A stretch of 64,000 nt of DNA from Corynebacterium lactis RW2-5 (GTDB lineage: Bacteria; Actinomycetota; Actinomycetes; Mycobacteriales; Mycobacteriaceae), in contig NZ_CP006841.1 of NCBI RefSeq assembly GCF_001274895.1, positions 2,294,001 through 2,358,000 on the forward strand. Direction: 5' to 3'. Shown here piece by piece: positions 7,553-15,905 of this stretch. A model generated the notes under the pieces. The model saw nothing but the letters and a program-made list of their open reading frames with translations, was not told the origin of the DNA and did no database searches. The stretch's first letter is position 1. Every line of letters starts with the position of its first letter. The translations under genes were made by a program, and so were the position numbers.

Positions 7553-8814
7553 ACTAGATTGGGATTACAGTCTTCTATAGCTCGAATTGCGATTCTTAGA
7601 TCACTTTTTTCCTTAAAATTATTAAAATTTATTTTTTTCGAATTCATAAGGTGCCACCCTTTCCTGTCACCAAACTCGGTTGACATGACGTCAGCTATGC
7701 CTTCCACAATCCGGCGCAATGCCACCTTGGCCGACGGATTTAAAGAGTCTCCGCATTTCTGAATATCGTTATTCAGCAATGCCGTAGTTGAACGCGTGAA
7801 AACTGACGAGGTCGACCTAAATGATATGCCGGATATCTCGATATCGGGTTTATCCAAGACACCTTGCACTGAAATAGTGCGAGAGTCGAGAGGAATTCCA
7901 ATTTCATCCAACTCATTCACATAATCAGACCATGATCTTTTCATTTTTGCTATGACGTCGCCGTCTTCCGGCCACCCACAAAAGCGAATACGAGCGTAAT
8001 CATCCTCAACACAGGCAGGCCGAACTGTGCTTGGTCGTGGCTCTAGTACAGATGAATTCCCAGTTACCGTGTTCACTAATATGCCGGAGCCCAATGTCAA
8101 AACAAAACCTATGCTCAAGAGCGCTCGGGCCGGGGCGGAACTCCCGCGAACCTCGAAGTAAAACGCCAGCCAAGTTAAGAAAGCACACAGAAGGGAAATC
8201 GATGAAATCGTAGCTACTGAAGGTATTGATAGCTCGCTTCCCTGTGGGCCAATCGCCCAAGGACGTGAACTTGCGAAGTTATCGGTCCAAAAAATCCCAA
8301 AACGCGGAAGGAATGATACTGAATTGGACAGATAAGAAGAAACCAATATAGAAAGCGATACTGCAAGGGTTGATAAATTGGCATAATATCTCCTACTTCG
8401 GAGTAGTAGGGAGATATATGCAGCTATGGCGGGGCAAGCTACGATTACCCAAAACATCCCTGAGACTATCCCCAAATACCATGGGCTGCCGCTGGTTCCT
8501 CCAACCCTACACAATACGTAGAGCAGTACGATAAAGGACATATATGGCAATAAAATATTGGCTGCAGGGAGTAGAACCTGCAGTCTAAGCATTCCGGCTT
8601 TTCGGTGGGCGCTAGAGTTTATGAAACTAATGTCATGTTTTGTGATTCTATCGGATAAAACCACTGCCATGACTATACCGGTTACAGCAGAAAAATCCCT
8701 GACTACAGCATCGAAACTCGGCCAGCTCACCGTAGGCTCATATTGGGAATAGAAAAACAGCGCTAGCCCCAAAATCGTTAGCATTCCTGGTGCGTTTTCC
8801 AGTCTTTCGTTCAC
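7549..8814 (-). CDS. ABC-2-like permease with extracytoplasmic Cys-containing domain
   Basis: A protein of 421 residues from a GTG start. The first 255 or so contain about seven hydrophobic helices. The rest (from about 262) is a soluble domain, probably outside the membrane, with ACVEDDYARIRFCGWPEDGD. That resembles the 'C...vCxWPEh' motif I recall from actinobacterial ABC-associated membrane proteins. Two further cysteines (QKCGD and EDCNP) could form another disulfide. It follows the ATPase gene by 26 bp and overlaps the next membrane gene. It probably forms the channel of an exporter or immunity pump; the substrate is unknown. Confidence 0.7.
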   Translation of the reverse strand: MNERLENAPGMLTILGLALFFYSQYEPTVSWPSFDAVVRDFSAVTGIVMAVVLSDRITKHDISFINSSAHRKAGMLRLQVLLPAANILLPYMSFIVLLYVLCRVGGTSGSPWYLGIVSGMFWVIVACPAIAAYISLLLRSRRYYANLSTLAVSLSILVSSYLSNSVSFLPRFGIFWTDNFASSRPWAIGPQGSELSIPSVATISSISLLCAFLTWLAFYFEVRGSSAPARALLSIGFVLTLGSGILVNTVTGNSSVLEPRPSTVRPACVEDDYARIRFCGWPEDGDVIAKMKRSWSDYVNELDEIGIPLDSRTISVQGVLDKPDIEISGISFRSTSSVFTRSTTALLNNDIQKCGDSLNPSAKVALRRIVEGIADVMSTEFGDRKGWHLMNSKKINFNNFKEKSDLRIAIRAIEDCNPNLV

Positions 8815-8840
8815 TACGTTAGATTTCCCACAGTATTAAT

Positions 8841-9548
8841 TCAAAAAAAGTGCCGATATGCGTTCTGTATGGATCCATATTCCTGCCTCAACACATCCGT
8901 GGGGGAATGGTGAGCTACGGTTCCTTGGGACATGACAACAAGGTTATCCGCTTCCTCCACATCTGCTGAGATATGGCTACTGAAGAGTACATGCACGCCA
9001 GTATCGGATAAACTACGAAGCTGCTCGATGTGCTGTTCGCGAAGTATCGGATCCAGGCCAGCGGTGGGCTCGTCTAACAAAAGGTACGTCGGATTGTGTA
9101 CAACACCCGCAGCAATTGCCGCACGACGCTTCATTCCGCCGGATAGTCTGCTCGCCCTTATATTTGCCTCGGCAGATAGGGCGACGCGCTCTAATGCAGC
9201 ACGCGTGGAACGTCGAAGTTCTCTTCCATTTAGACCCCGTAGCCATGCTACCTTTGAAACAAACTCAAAAGGAGTTTCACTTGGTTGAATCATTTCACCC
9301 TGAGGTACCCAACCTGACAACTTTCTAAACTCCCGGATGGTGGACGGCGTCAGATGAGTACCTCCGAAAGAGATTTCCCCAGAGCTGCAGCGTAGCTCGG
9401 TCGCAAGTACACGAAGTAGAGTAGATTTCCCCGCGCCGTTTTCCCCGAGGATAGCTGTCGTCCCCGGGCCAATATCAAGATTTACGTCTATTAGATTGTG
9501 GGATTTCCTACGATACGAGAAATTTACTCCGCGCAGCCTTAGTGACAT
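8841..9548 (-). CDS. ABC transporter ATP-binding protein
   Basis: A protein of 235 residues with all ATPase motifs: Walker A GENGAGKST at about 35-43, Q-loop in GWVPQGE, signature LSGGMKRRAA, Walker B YLLLDEPTAGLDP and the switch His in FSSHISADVEEAD. The GENGAGKST plus LSGGMKRR form is typical of ABC-2-type exporters for drugs, lantibiotics or bacteriocins. It is the third gene of the seven-gene operon, between the secreted Cys protein and the two membrane proteins. Likely role: energy for export of, or self-protection from, the locus products. Confidence 0.9.
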   Translation of the reverse strand: MSLRLRGVNFSYRRKSHNLIDVNLDIGPGTTAILGENGAGKSTLLRVLATELRCSSGEISFGGTHLTPSTIREFRKLSGWVPQGEMIQPSETPFEFVSKVAWLRGLNGRELRRSTRAALERVALSAEANIRASRLSGGMKRRAAIAAGVVHNPTYLLLDEPTAGLDPILREQHIEQLRSLSDTGVHVLFSSHISADVEEADNLVVMSQGTVAHHSPTDVLRQEYGSIQNAYRHFF

Positions 9549-9569
9549 TGTACGTGGCGTCTCCTCGCG

Positions 9570-9881
9570 TTAACTTACGGAGGCTGAGCCGCCAACTGCC
9601 TTGCCCCACCCAAAACAAGAAGCCGATAGTGTTGCCATTCCCCCCGGTTTAATCGAAGCCGTGTCTTTGGTGTCGGGTGCCCATGGTTGGCAGTCAACAT
9701 ACAGGGTCGCAATGACTGTCTTTGTTGTGCTCTGGTTATAGCAATCTACAGTAGCTTCATTGTTGTGGAAGCTGATCGCGTCACATCCATGTCCTTGAGC
9801 AGCCGCTGACGAGGCGAAGAAAAGCGACCCTCCAAATGCAAAAGTGACTGCTAACGCTACGCGTGCCTTCACACTTTTCAT
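9570..9881 (-). CDS. Small secreted four-cysteine protein
   Basis: A protein of 103 residues with a clear Sec signal peptide (basic start, hydrophobic core, SSAAAQG cleavage region near 28). The mature chain of about 75 residues has four cysteines (GCDAI, VDCYN, VDCQPW, SASCFGW), allowing two disulfides, and many Thr/Ser strands like a small beta-sandwich. The ATG has AGGAGA upstream and overlaps the stop of the preceding gene (ATGA). No family recognised. In front of an ABC exporter it could be a bacteriocin-like peptide or an extracellular binding subunit. Confidence 0.7.
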   Translation of the reverse strand: MKSVKARVALAVTFAFGGSLFFASSAAAQGHGCDAISFHNNEATVDCYNQSTTKTVIATLYVDCQPWAPDTKDTASIKPGGMATLSASCFGWGKAVGGSASVS

Positions 9882-10204
9882 AGCATTCTCCTACCTTCTA
9901 AAGTTGTATCGCCACTGACAGTATCGGCCTGAAGATCTTCTTGCAATAGATAGGCGGTTGATTTTCTAGCTTTAATGAGCCGTGGAGAGTTCTTCGTTCC
10001 CGATTTTCGATCATATGATTGGTAATTTTCCGGAATTGGCCAGAAGATAGGCGTTCCCTGAAACGCTGCCAGGTATCTTTTTATTGCTGGAGAACCGCGA
10101 TACGGCTGTAGGACAAAAAGTTCTGTTATATTTTTGAATACATGCTGGACTGGGCATGTCTGTAAGTCGCGGGTAACTAGCGCGCTTGCTTGGTCGATAG
10201 ACAA
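9878..10204 (-). CDS. Hypothetical protein at the head of the operon, possibly a truncated remnant
   Basis: An open frame of 108 codons from a TTG, or longer: the frame stays open for about 33 more codons upstream, to a TAG near 10300. The sequence (VFKNITELFVLQPYRG, GTPIFWPIPENYQSYD) is not recognised. It overlaps the next gene by four bases, which supports real translation. The absence of a good start, and the IS3 relic 220 bp upstream, suggest the 5' part was lost. It may be an N-terminally truncated pseudogene. Confidence 0.4.
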   Translation of the reverse strand: MSIDQASALVTRDLQTCPVQHVFKNITELFVLQPYRGSPAIKRYLAAFQGTPIFWPIPENYQSYDRKSGTKNSPRLIKARKSTAYLLQEDLQADTVSGDTTLEGRRML

Positions 10205-10424
10205 TTCTTTGGTGTCGGACTCGGCGGCATTCCGCTGAAGATGATGGTTAGGCCATCTAATTTGCGTAATCTGAGTGCGCCCTTTGTGTAGCCCCTATGT
10301 TTTTGTCGCGCTTCAACTGAGATTTTAATTGAAACTCTTGGGGAGTCACGGTTATTAGGCCAATCAACAGGTGTGGGGAGCCTGGTCGAAGCTCGGCTTA
10401 AGCTGCTATTGACTGTTTCGTAGG

Positions 10425-10447
10425 TGAGGCGTCCCGGGTTTAGTTCC
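10425..10447 (+). repeat. Left terminal inverted repeat of the IS3 relic
   Basis: Begins TGAGGCGTCC and differs at two of 23 positions from the intact element's repeat. No matching right repeat is present downstream. Confidence 0.8.
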
Positions 10448-11211
10448 TGCCTGAGCCAAGGAAGAATTGTCCACTACATCTAGAAAGTATTCTGCCGAGT
10501 TCAAAAAGAAGGCGGTCCTTCAAATCGCTGAAATGGTTCGTCTGAAGTCTTGCTCGCTGCAACGCGCTTATGAAGAAGTTGGAGAACGTCTCGGGGTATC
10601 TCACCACACGCTACGGGCCTGGTACCGTGACAGCGTTTCCGCTCCCAACAACGTTTAGCCTCGCAGCGGCGAGTCAACGGCAGAAGAGTTCAAGCGAATA
10701 CTCCGGGAAAACCGAAAGCTCAAACGTGTAAACAGGATTTTGAAAACCGCGGCTGCTTTTCGCAGCGGACCTCGACAGTCCCACGGACACATAATCTCCT
10801 ACATCGATGCTTACAAGAAACGGTGTGGGGTCGAGGCCATCTGCCGAGGCCTTCAACAGACAGATCATGGATTCATCACGCCTGCGGATACAGCAATGCC
10901 ACAGCCCCCAGCGCTTGGTCGTTGAGTGATAGCTTGCTCGCCCCGGAGATTCAACGAGTTCATGCCGAAAATTTTCCATTCTACGGTATTCGTAAGATGT
11001 GGCATGCAATGAATCGTGCAGGCTTTCACATTGTCCGCGACAAGACTGCCCGTTTGATGAAACTGACAGGAGTCAGAGGTCGGCGATGTGGGCGTCACCC
11101 AGTGACAACAATCAGCCCGAAAGTACCGGATCACCGACCAGACTTGGTACAACGAAACTTGCATACCCAAGTCCCTGGGCGTTTCTGGGTTTCTAACATT
11201 ACCTATGTTCG
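10425..11211 (+). mobile_element. IS3-family relic, truncated by IS110 copy C
   Basis: A left terminal repeat at 10425-10447 matches the intact IS3 repeat at 21 of 23 positions. A plus-strand orfA follows (10467 on: KYSAEFKKKAVLQIAEMVRL and GVSHHTLRAWYRD) and stops early at 10658. Degraded orfB pieces follow from SYIDAYKKRCGVEAICRG to FWVSNITYVR at 11205. The relic ends exactly where IS110 copy C begins at 11212, so the 3' half of orfB and the right terminal repeat are missing. The relative is the same family as the intact 2900-4207 element but clearly diverged. Confidence 0.8.
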
Positions 11212-11225
11212 CCCGTTACTTTATG

Positions 11226-11320
11226 ACTATCCCCGATAATGGGGATAGTTGCTGGTCCCGGCATGGCTTATCTGCCCTGTAGTTTCCATGATCCGGGGGG
11301 GTGTTGCCACCGGGAACCAG
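11226..11320 (+). ncRNA. Candidate bridge RNA region in IS110 relic C
   Basis: Same sequence and same predicted helices as at 2186-2280. The perfect 9-bp hairpin spans 11226-11249 and the long branched stem 11252-11320. It precedes the transposase frame at 11385, as in IS110-group elements with a left-end bridge RNA. Confidence 0.4.
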
Positions 11321-11384
11321 GGATGTTCGATGACAGCTAATAGGGACACGGCCAGTAGGTAAACTAGGTCTCTTTGTAACGTGG

Positions 11385-12404
11385 ATGCTCGCAGCGAACG
11401 TCACGACACCAGCGACTAGAACAACACCATCGGCGCACTACCCATCGCAGTTGCCCGTCAACGCGGCTGCCACGTTGGCTACCTACCAGGCCTCGCCATG
11501 CGAAAAGCCGCGGACCTCTACCCTGACCAAGCAAAAACCGACAGACGCGACGCGCTCACTCATCGCCGATACTGCACGAACCATGCCGCACACCTTGCGG
11601 GCGGTTGACCGAAACAGCGAAGTACTCGCGGCCCTGAAGATGCTGTCCGGTTTCGACGATGACACCGCTCGTGACTGCACCAGAACCATCAACAGGCTAC
11701 GCAGCGTTCTCACCCAAATCTACCCCAGCCTGGAGCGTATTTTCGCAGGCAGCACGCTCACCCGCAGCCCAGTACTGGACTTACTCATCCATTACAAAAG
11801 CCCCACAGGACTGAAAAAGGCTGGCCGCAGCCGGGTTCTAACATGGCTATCCAGAAGAACCCATCACAACCCAGACATACTGGTCGATAACATTTTCACC
11901 GCACTAGCAGCACAAACCGTCACCGTTCCTGGAACACAAGCAGCCAAGCTTGTCATACCACAGCTAGCAGCCAACATTAAAACGCTCAAGGCCCAGCGCG
12001 ATACTATCGCCGGCCAGGTTGAAGACATGCTGGAGGATTTCCCTCTTTCCGAGGTCTTGGATCGAGTATGCCGGGGATCGACCATCAAGACCGCGGCACA
12101 GATCCTGCTTTCCATCGGTGATGGATCCGACTTCGCATCCTCTTGCCACCTCGCAGCCTATGCAGGCAATGCCCCAGTGACACGAAGATCAGGCTCATCA
12201 ATACGAGGAGAATTCCCCGCCCGAGCAGGAAACAAGCGGCTGAAAACGCCACAATGCCGCAGTCATATGTTTGGCACGACGACGGTGCAACGTCATCTTC
12301 GCGATGATGAAGAACAAGGAGTTCTTCCGCGAAATCCCAGCCCGCCCAGTCGCCGCATAGCAGTAAACAAAAATAGCCGACCAGAAATTATGCTAGTCGG
12401 CTAA
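11385..12404 (+). pseudogene. IS110 transposase pseudogene, copy C
   Basis: An open frame of 339 codons exists, but only about residues 58-285 are transposase in the right frame (IADTARTMPH through RGEFPARAGNKRLK). The first 55 residues are a shifted reading of the lost N-terminal domain: another frame reads GCHVGYLPGLAMRKAADLYP. The last 50 are a shifted reading of CLARRRCNVIFAMMKNKEFF caused by a deletion after NKRLK. The S-M-P-G-I motif is scrambled into DRVCRGSTIK. The RuvC catalytic Asp motif is absent. Long openness here does not mean function. Confidence 0.75.
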
Positions 12405-12493
12405 ATTGGCCTGCCCCGAAAACACCCCTATGGTTGCACTCGCGAGTAGCAAGTCAGAGCTTGACAAAAACATAGAGACACCCCCTAGCGAAA

Positions 12494-12916
12494 CTATTCG
12501 GCGTGGAACGCCCACATGATGCCGAAGGGATCGAGAATCTGGCCGTAGTGGGAGCCCCACGGGGCCTTCATAAACGGCATCTTGACGCTGGATCCGGACT
12601 GCAGGAACTTCGCAATGAGCTCTTCAGCCTCTGCGACAGTCTCGCACTGAATCATGAACGAGTAGACCTCTGATTCCAGGCTGGGCAAGCTCTCGCCGAT
12701 GCCGTCTCCGCCGGTGATGCGAATCCACCCGGCATCGAGAAGACCGTGCGCTAAAGCGCCCTCCGGAGGGGTGAAGGGGAACGGACTTTCCTGCCCCTCC
12801 CCGACCTCGGGGTAGTCCTGCAAGTGCAGTTCACCGCCGAAAATCGACTGATAGTACGCGAATGCCTTGCGTCCGTTGCCCCGAAAACTGATGTACGGGA
12901 AAAAGACTTTAGCCAT
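12494..12916 (-). CDS. VOC/PhnB-like (glyoxalase-fold) protein
   Basis: A protein of 140 residues with two beta-alpha-beta-beta-beta modules. The sequence FPYISFRGNGRKAFAYYQSIFGGELH at the start and APWGSHYGQILDPFGIMWAFH at the end are the hallmarks of PhnB-like proteins (DUF1338/3-dmu-9_3-mt related). The equivalents of metal-binding residues are only partly kept, and substrates of this group are mostly unknown. It lies 17 bp downstream of the lipase gene on the same strand, so the two are probably co-transcribed. Confidence 0.8.
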   Translation of the reverse strand: MAKVFFPYISFRGNGRKAFAYYQSIFGGELHLQDYPEVGEGQESPFPFTPPEGALAHGLLDAGWIRITGGDGIGESLPSLESEVYSFMIQCETVAEAEELIAKFLQSGSSVKMPFMKAPWGSHYGQILDPFGIMWAFHAE

Positions 12917-12933
12917 GCGGGAATCCTAAACGC

Positions 12934-13848
12934 CTAAACGCTGTCGAGCCAGCGCACGACGTCCGCAAAAACCTCGTCACGGTTAATCTCATTCAGAATC
13001 TCGTGGCGTGCCCCCTCGTACACGGCGAAGCGCAATCGTTCTTTGCCCGCGTTGCGGTACTTGCCCACGACCTCGGCGACCGCACCCGCGCCCCCCACCG
13101 GATCCTCCGCCCCGGAGATAATCAAAAGAGGCAGGTCGGCCGGGCAGTTCTGGTACGCCGCGAGAGAGTTCGCCCGGCGCGTGCCCACCATCAGATCCCG
13201 GAAGAACACGTTCGTGGGAACGAAGCCACACTGCGGGTCGGCGACGTAGGCATCCACTACCGCCCGGTCGCGGGAGAGCCAATCAAAGTCCGTGCGCCCT
13301 TCCAGCCCATCATTGAACCCGGCGAACGTCGCCGCGTTGAGCAGGCGTCCCTTCGACTTCGGCGCCACGCGGGCCAGCAGCTCCGCCAGCATCAGCCCCG
13401 CATCGCCCTTGCCCGCAGGCCAAATTGCCGTACCGACAACAATCGCACCCGCCAGCCCCTTACCGTGGCGCGACAGGTAATCGCGGAGCAGCAACGACCC
13501 CATCGAATGACCGAGAAGGAAATGCGGCACACCCGGGTACTCACCATCTACCCATTCACGTACGGCGTGGACGTCGTCAAGCACCACCGACCAGCCGTCA
13601 GCAGCGGCGAAAAACCCCGGCAGCCCCTCGTCGGTGGAGGTCTCCCCGTGGCCGTGGTGATCGTGGATGACCACGGCGAACCCCTGCGCGATCAGGTACT
13701 CGGCGAGCTCGGCGTAACGGCGCGAATGCTCGACCATGCCATGCAGCAACTGCACCACGGCCTTCGGCGCGCCATCAGCGGGAGCCCAGCGCAGCACATT
13801 GAGGGAGGCTCCGGGGCGGGAAAGGGAGATTTTCTCAGCGACAGTCAC
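12934..13848 (-). CDS. Alpha/beta hydrolase, monoacylglycerol-lipase-like
   Basis: A protein of 304 residues. QLLHGMVEHSRRYAELAEYL carries the oxyanion HGM motif, and HDHHGHGET precedes the nucleophile elbow LLGHSMGSLL (Ser at about 114). A late Asp lies in ISGAEDPVGG and the His in YEGARHEILNE, completing the Ser-Asp-His triad. This is the serine aminopeptidase S33 / monoglyceride lipase group (PldB type). No signal peptide, so it is cytoplasmic. It probably releases fatty acids from monoacylglycerols or lysophospholipids, which fits the divergent glycerophosphodiesterase gene. Confidence 0.85.
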   Translation of the reverse strand: MTVAEKISLSRPGASLNVLRWAPADGAPKAVVQLLHGMVEHSRRYAELAEYLIAQGFAVVIHDHHGHGETSTDEGLPGFFAAADGWSVVLDDVHAVREWVDGEYPGVPHFLLGHSMGSLLLRDYLSRHGKGLAGAIVVGTAIWPAGKGDAGLMLAELLARVAPKSKGRLLNAATFAGFNDGLEGRTDFDWLSRDRAVVDAYVADPQCGFVPTNVFFRDLMVGTRRANSLAAYQNCPADLPLLIISGAEDPVGGAGAVAEVVGKYRNAGKERLRFAVYEGARHEILNEINRDEVFADVVRWLDSV

Positions 13849-14003
13849 GTTGCACGCCTTTCGAATGACACTAGGTACAGATTGGAACTTTTATAGAATG
13901 GGAACGTTACCGGGAAAAGCCCGGCCACCCCGCCAAGCTTAGTCGGCGGGCCCCGCTTCCAGCGTCGATTTCGCGCTGATGGCCCCAAGGAGGTTCGCGC
14001 CAG

Positions 14004-15866
14004 ATGCGCGACAGTGACAGCACGCGGGTGCTCGCTCCGCCCCGCAGTTTCCGCGAGCAATTCCGTGCGATCCACAAAATACGTGTCGGACGGATGAGTA
14101 ATCTGTGGTTATACGTCAGGTACCAACTCCTGTCGAAGCTTCTGGTGTCTATCGTGGTGTTTCCGGCCTATAACTGGGCACTTCGCAAACTGATTGGCGC
14201 CACAGGTCGCTCGACAATTAATTCCAGCGATGTAATGGGATTTCTATGGTCGATTCAGGGCGCGGTGGCGGTGTTGCTCAGCGCGGCTTTTGTTTTGCTT
14301 GTAATGTGCCTGGATATCGCGGCGTTCGTGCAACTGGAGCTCCGCCGCCTCCAGGGTGAGCCACTGCCCACCGCCCGCCGCATGTTGCTCGACGCGCTGC
14401 GCCTGTACCCGCGATTTCTGCACCCCGGTTCGCTGGTGCTGCTCGCCTACGTTGTCATCCTGATTCCGCTGGTCGGCTTCGGTCCCGAGCCGAGTGTGCT
14501 GGAATGGCTGAAGATCCCAAACTTCGTCATGGACGTCATCATCCACAATCCGGCGTACCTCACCGCCTACGTTGTGGCCATTGCGCTGCTGGGCGTGCTG
14601 TCGTTTTTCCTGCTCGCGACGTTCCCGGCGATGCTGGTCCACGGCCACTCCCCCTGGGGCGCGATGCGCGAGTCCTTGCGCTACATGCGCCGCTACTGGC
14701 TGATTAACCTGGTGTGGCTTGTCATCTACCTGGTGACGGTCCTGCTGATTGTCGGTGTCACGCTCGCCGTGTTGGGCGGGATCTCGCTGTGGGGCATCCC
14801 ACTGGTCGCCGAGTCGCTGCTGACCATCCGCTTCACGACGCTTCTCGCCGCCCTCATCGCCGCCGGCGCCGTCGGTCTAATCCTCCTTTTCCTCACCCCC
14901 AGCATGTTGCGCGAGCTCACCCGGGTCTACGCCGTGCTTCACGACGATTCCCCGGTGCGCCCCGAGCCCTGCATCTCCACGGCGAGCACGGAGGACCGGC
15001 AGGCCCGCCCACGGTTATTTGCGGCCGTCGTAGTTGCGGTGGCGGGGTCTGTTATCGCTGCCGGAATCGGTGCCTGGAACTTCGATGATTTGTTCCGCTC
15101 GGAGGCGAAAATCGAGGTAGTGGCGCATCGCGGTGGTGGCGACTTGGACGCTGAGAACACCGTGAAGGGGTTGGAGGCTGCTGCAGCAATTGGCGCGCAG
15201 TGGTCCGAAATTGATGTGCAGCGCACCGCCGACGGCGCGTATGTAATCAACCACGACTCCACTTTTGCAAGGGTCGCGGGCGAGAGCCGCGCCGCCGAGG
15301 ACATGACGCTGGCAGAAATTAAGTCATTGCAGGTCGAGAACGGTTTTGCCCCTTCTTCTCCGTCGCGGCCCGTTGCGACCTTGGAGGATATGCTCACAGC
15401 GGCGAAGGGAAAAATTCGTCTGTTTGTCGAGCTCAAGGGGGCCACCGCCGATCGACGTATGGTCGACGACGTGGCTGCGCTTATTCGTCAGCACAGCATG
15501 GAAAAAGAGGCTGCAATAATCAGTTTGGATCAGGGACTCATCGAATACGCAGAGCAAAAGAACCCTGACCTTTTAACAGGATTTCTATACTTCTTCGCAG
15601 TCGGCGACACCGAGAATCTACCCGCTGACTACCTCATGATGGAAGAACAGGTTGCCACCGAAACTGAATTGTTGCGCCTCAATGATGCCGGGAAGAAGAC
15701 GGTGGTTTGGACGGTTAACACGGAGGCTTCTATCGCTAAGTACACCGTGTCTTCCGTTGGCGGCATAATAACCGACCATCCACAGCAGGTCATTCAAGCT
15801 CTGACAGAGCGAAGCCTGCGCTCCGACCTCGAACTTATTGTGGAGCAAGTCCTTAATTTCGGGTAG
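14004..15866 (+). CDS. Membrane-anchored glycerophosphodiester phosphodiesterase
   Basis: A protein of 620 residues. The first 365 or so hold about eight hydrophobic helices, the GPDPase membrane domain. The C-terminal catalytic GDPD TIM barrel begins at VVAHRGGG (His near 374), followed by ENT near 383, EIDVQ near 402 and NHD near 415: the His/Glu/Asp set that binds divalent metal and cleaves glycerophosphodiesters. SVGGIITDHPQ closes the barrel. The ATG at 14004 is preceded by AAGGAGG. It should release glycerol-3-phosphate and an alcohol from phospholipid head groups or teichoic-like polymers at the membrane. Confidence 0.88.
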   Translation: MRDSDSTRVLAPPRSFREQFRAIHKIRVGRMSNLWLYVRYQLLSKLLVSIVVFPAYNWALRKLIGATGRSTINSSDVMGFLWSIQGAVAVLLSAAFVLLVMCLDIAAFVQLELRRLQGEPLPTARRMLLDALRLYPRFLHPGSLVLLAYVVILIPLVGFGPEPSVLEWLKIPNFVMDVIIHNPAYLTAYVVAIALLGVLSFFLLATFPAMLVHGHSPWGAMRESLRYMRRYWLINLVWLVIYLVTVLLIVGVTLAVLGGISLWGIPLVAESLLTIRFTTLLAALIAAGAVGLILLFLTPSMLRELTRVYAVLHDDSPVRPEPCISTASTEDRQARPRLFAAVVVAVAGSVIAAGIGAWNFDDLFRSEAKIEVVAHRGGGDLDAENTVKGLEAAAAIGAQWSEIDVQRTADGAYVINHDSTFARVAGESRAAEDMTLAEIKSLQVENGFAPSSPSRPVATLEDMLTAAKGKIRLFVELKGATADRRMVDDVAALIRQHSMEKEAAIISLDQGLIEYAEQKNPDLLTGFLYFFAVGDTENLPADYLMMEEQVATETELLRLNDAGKKTVVWTVNTEASIAKYTVSSVGGIITDHPQQVIQALTERSLRSDLELIVEQVLNFG

Positions 15867-15873
15867 ATAGCGT

Positions 15874-15905
15874 GCGCTACAGTCACCAGCCAGCGCTAAA
15901 GTGCC
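15874..15905 (+). repeat. 32-bp direct repeat, copy 1
   Basis: Identical to 17721-17752. This copy contains the stop codon and last codons (HFSAGW) of the permease gene. The two copies bracket the two-gene ABC module. The ends contain a short GCGCT/AGCGC inverted pair. Confidence 0.9.

Larger units (their letters stand above)
11212..12485 (+). mobile_element. IS110-type element relic, copy C (uninterrupted)
   Basis: This 1274-bp block is a near-identical copy of block A without the IS3 insertion. The first shared bases are CCCGTTACTT and the last shared run is five C residues. The left flank is the IS3 relic, cut in orfB; the right flank is chromosomal, 8 bp before the next stop codon. The transposase carries the same defects as A, so copy C did not move by its own enzyme after the damage arose. 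Confidence 0.75.

Noticed and set aside
2046..12485. Classic composite transposon
   Set aside because: The flanking copies are damaged IS110 relics in the same orientation without target duplication around the whole island, so a simple composite transposon is not supported.
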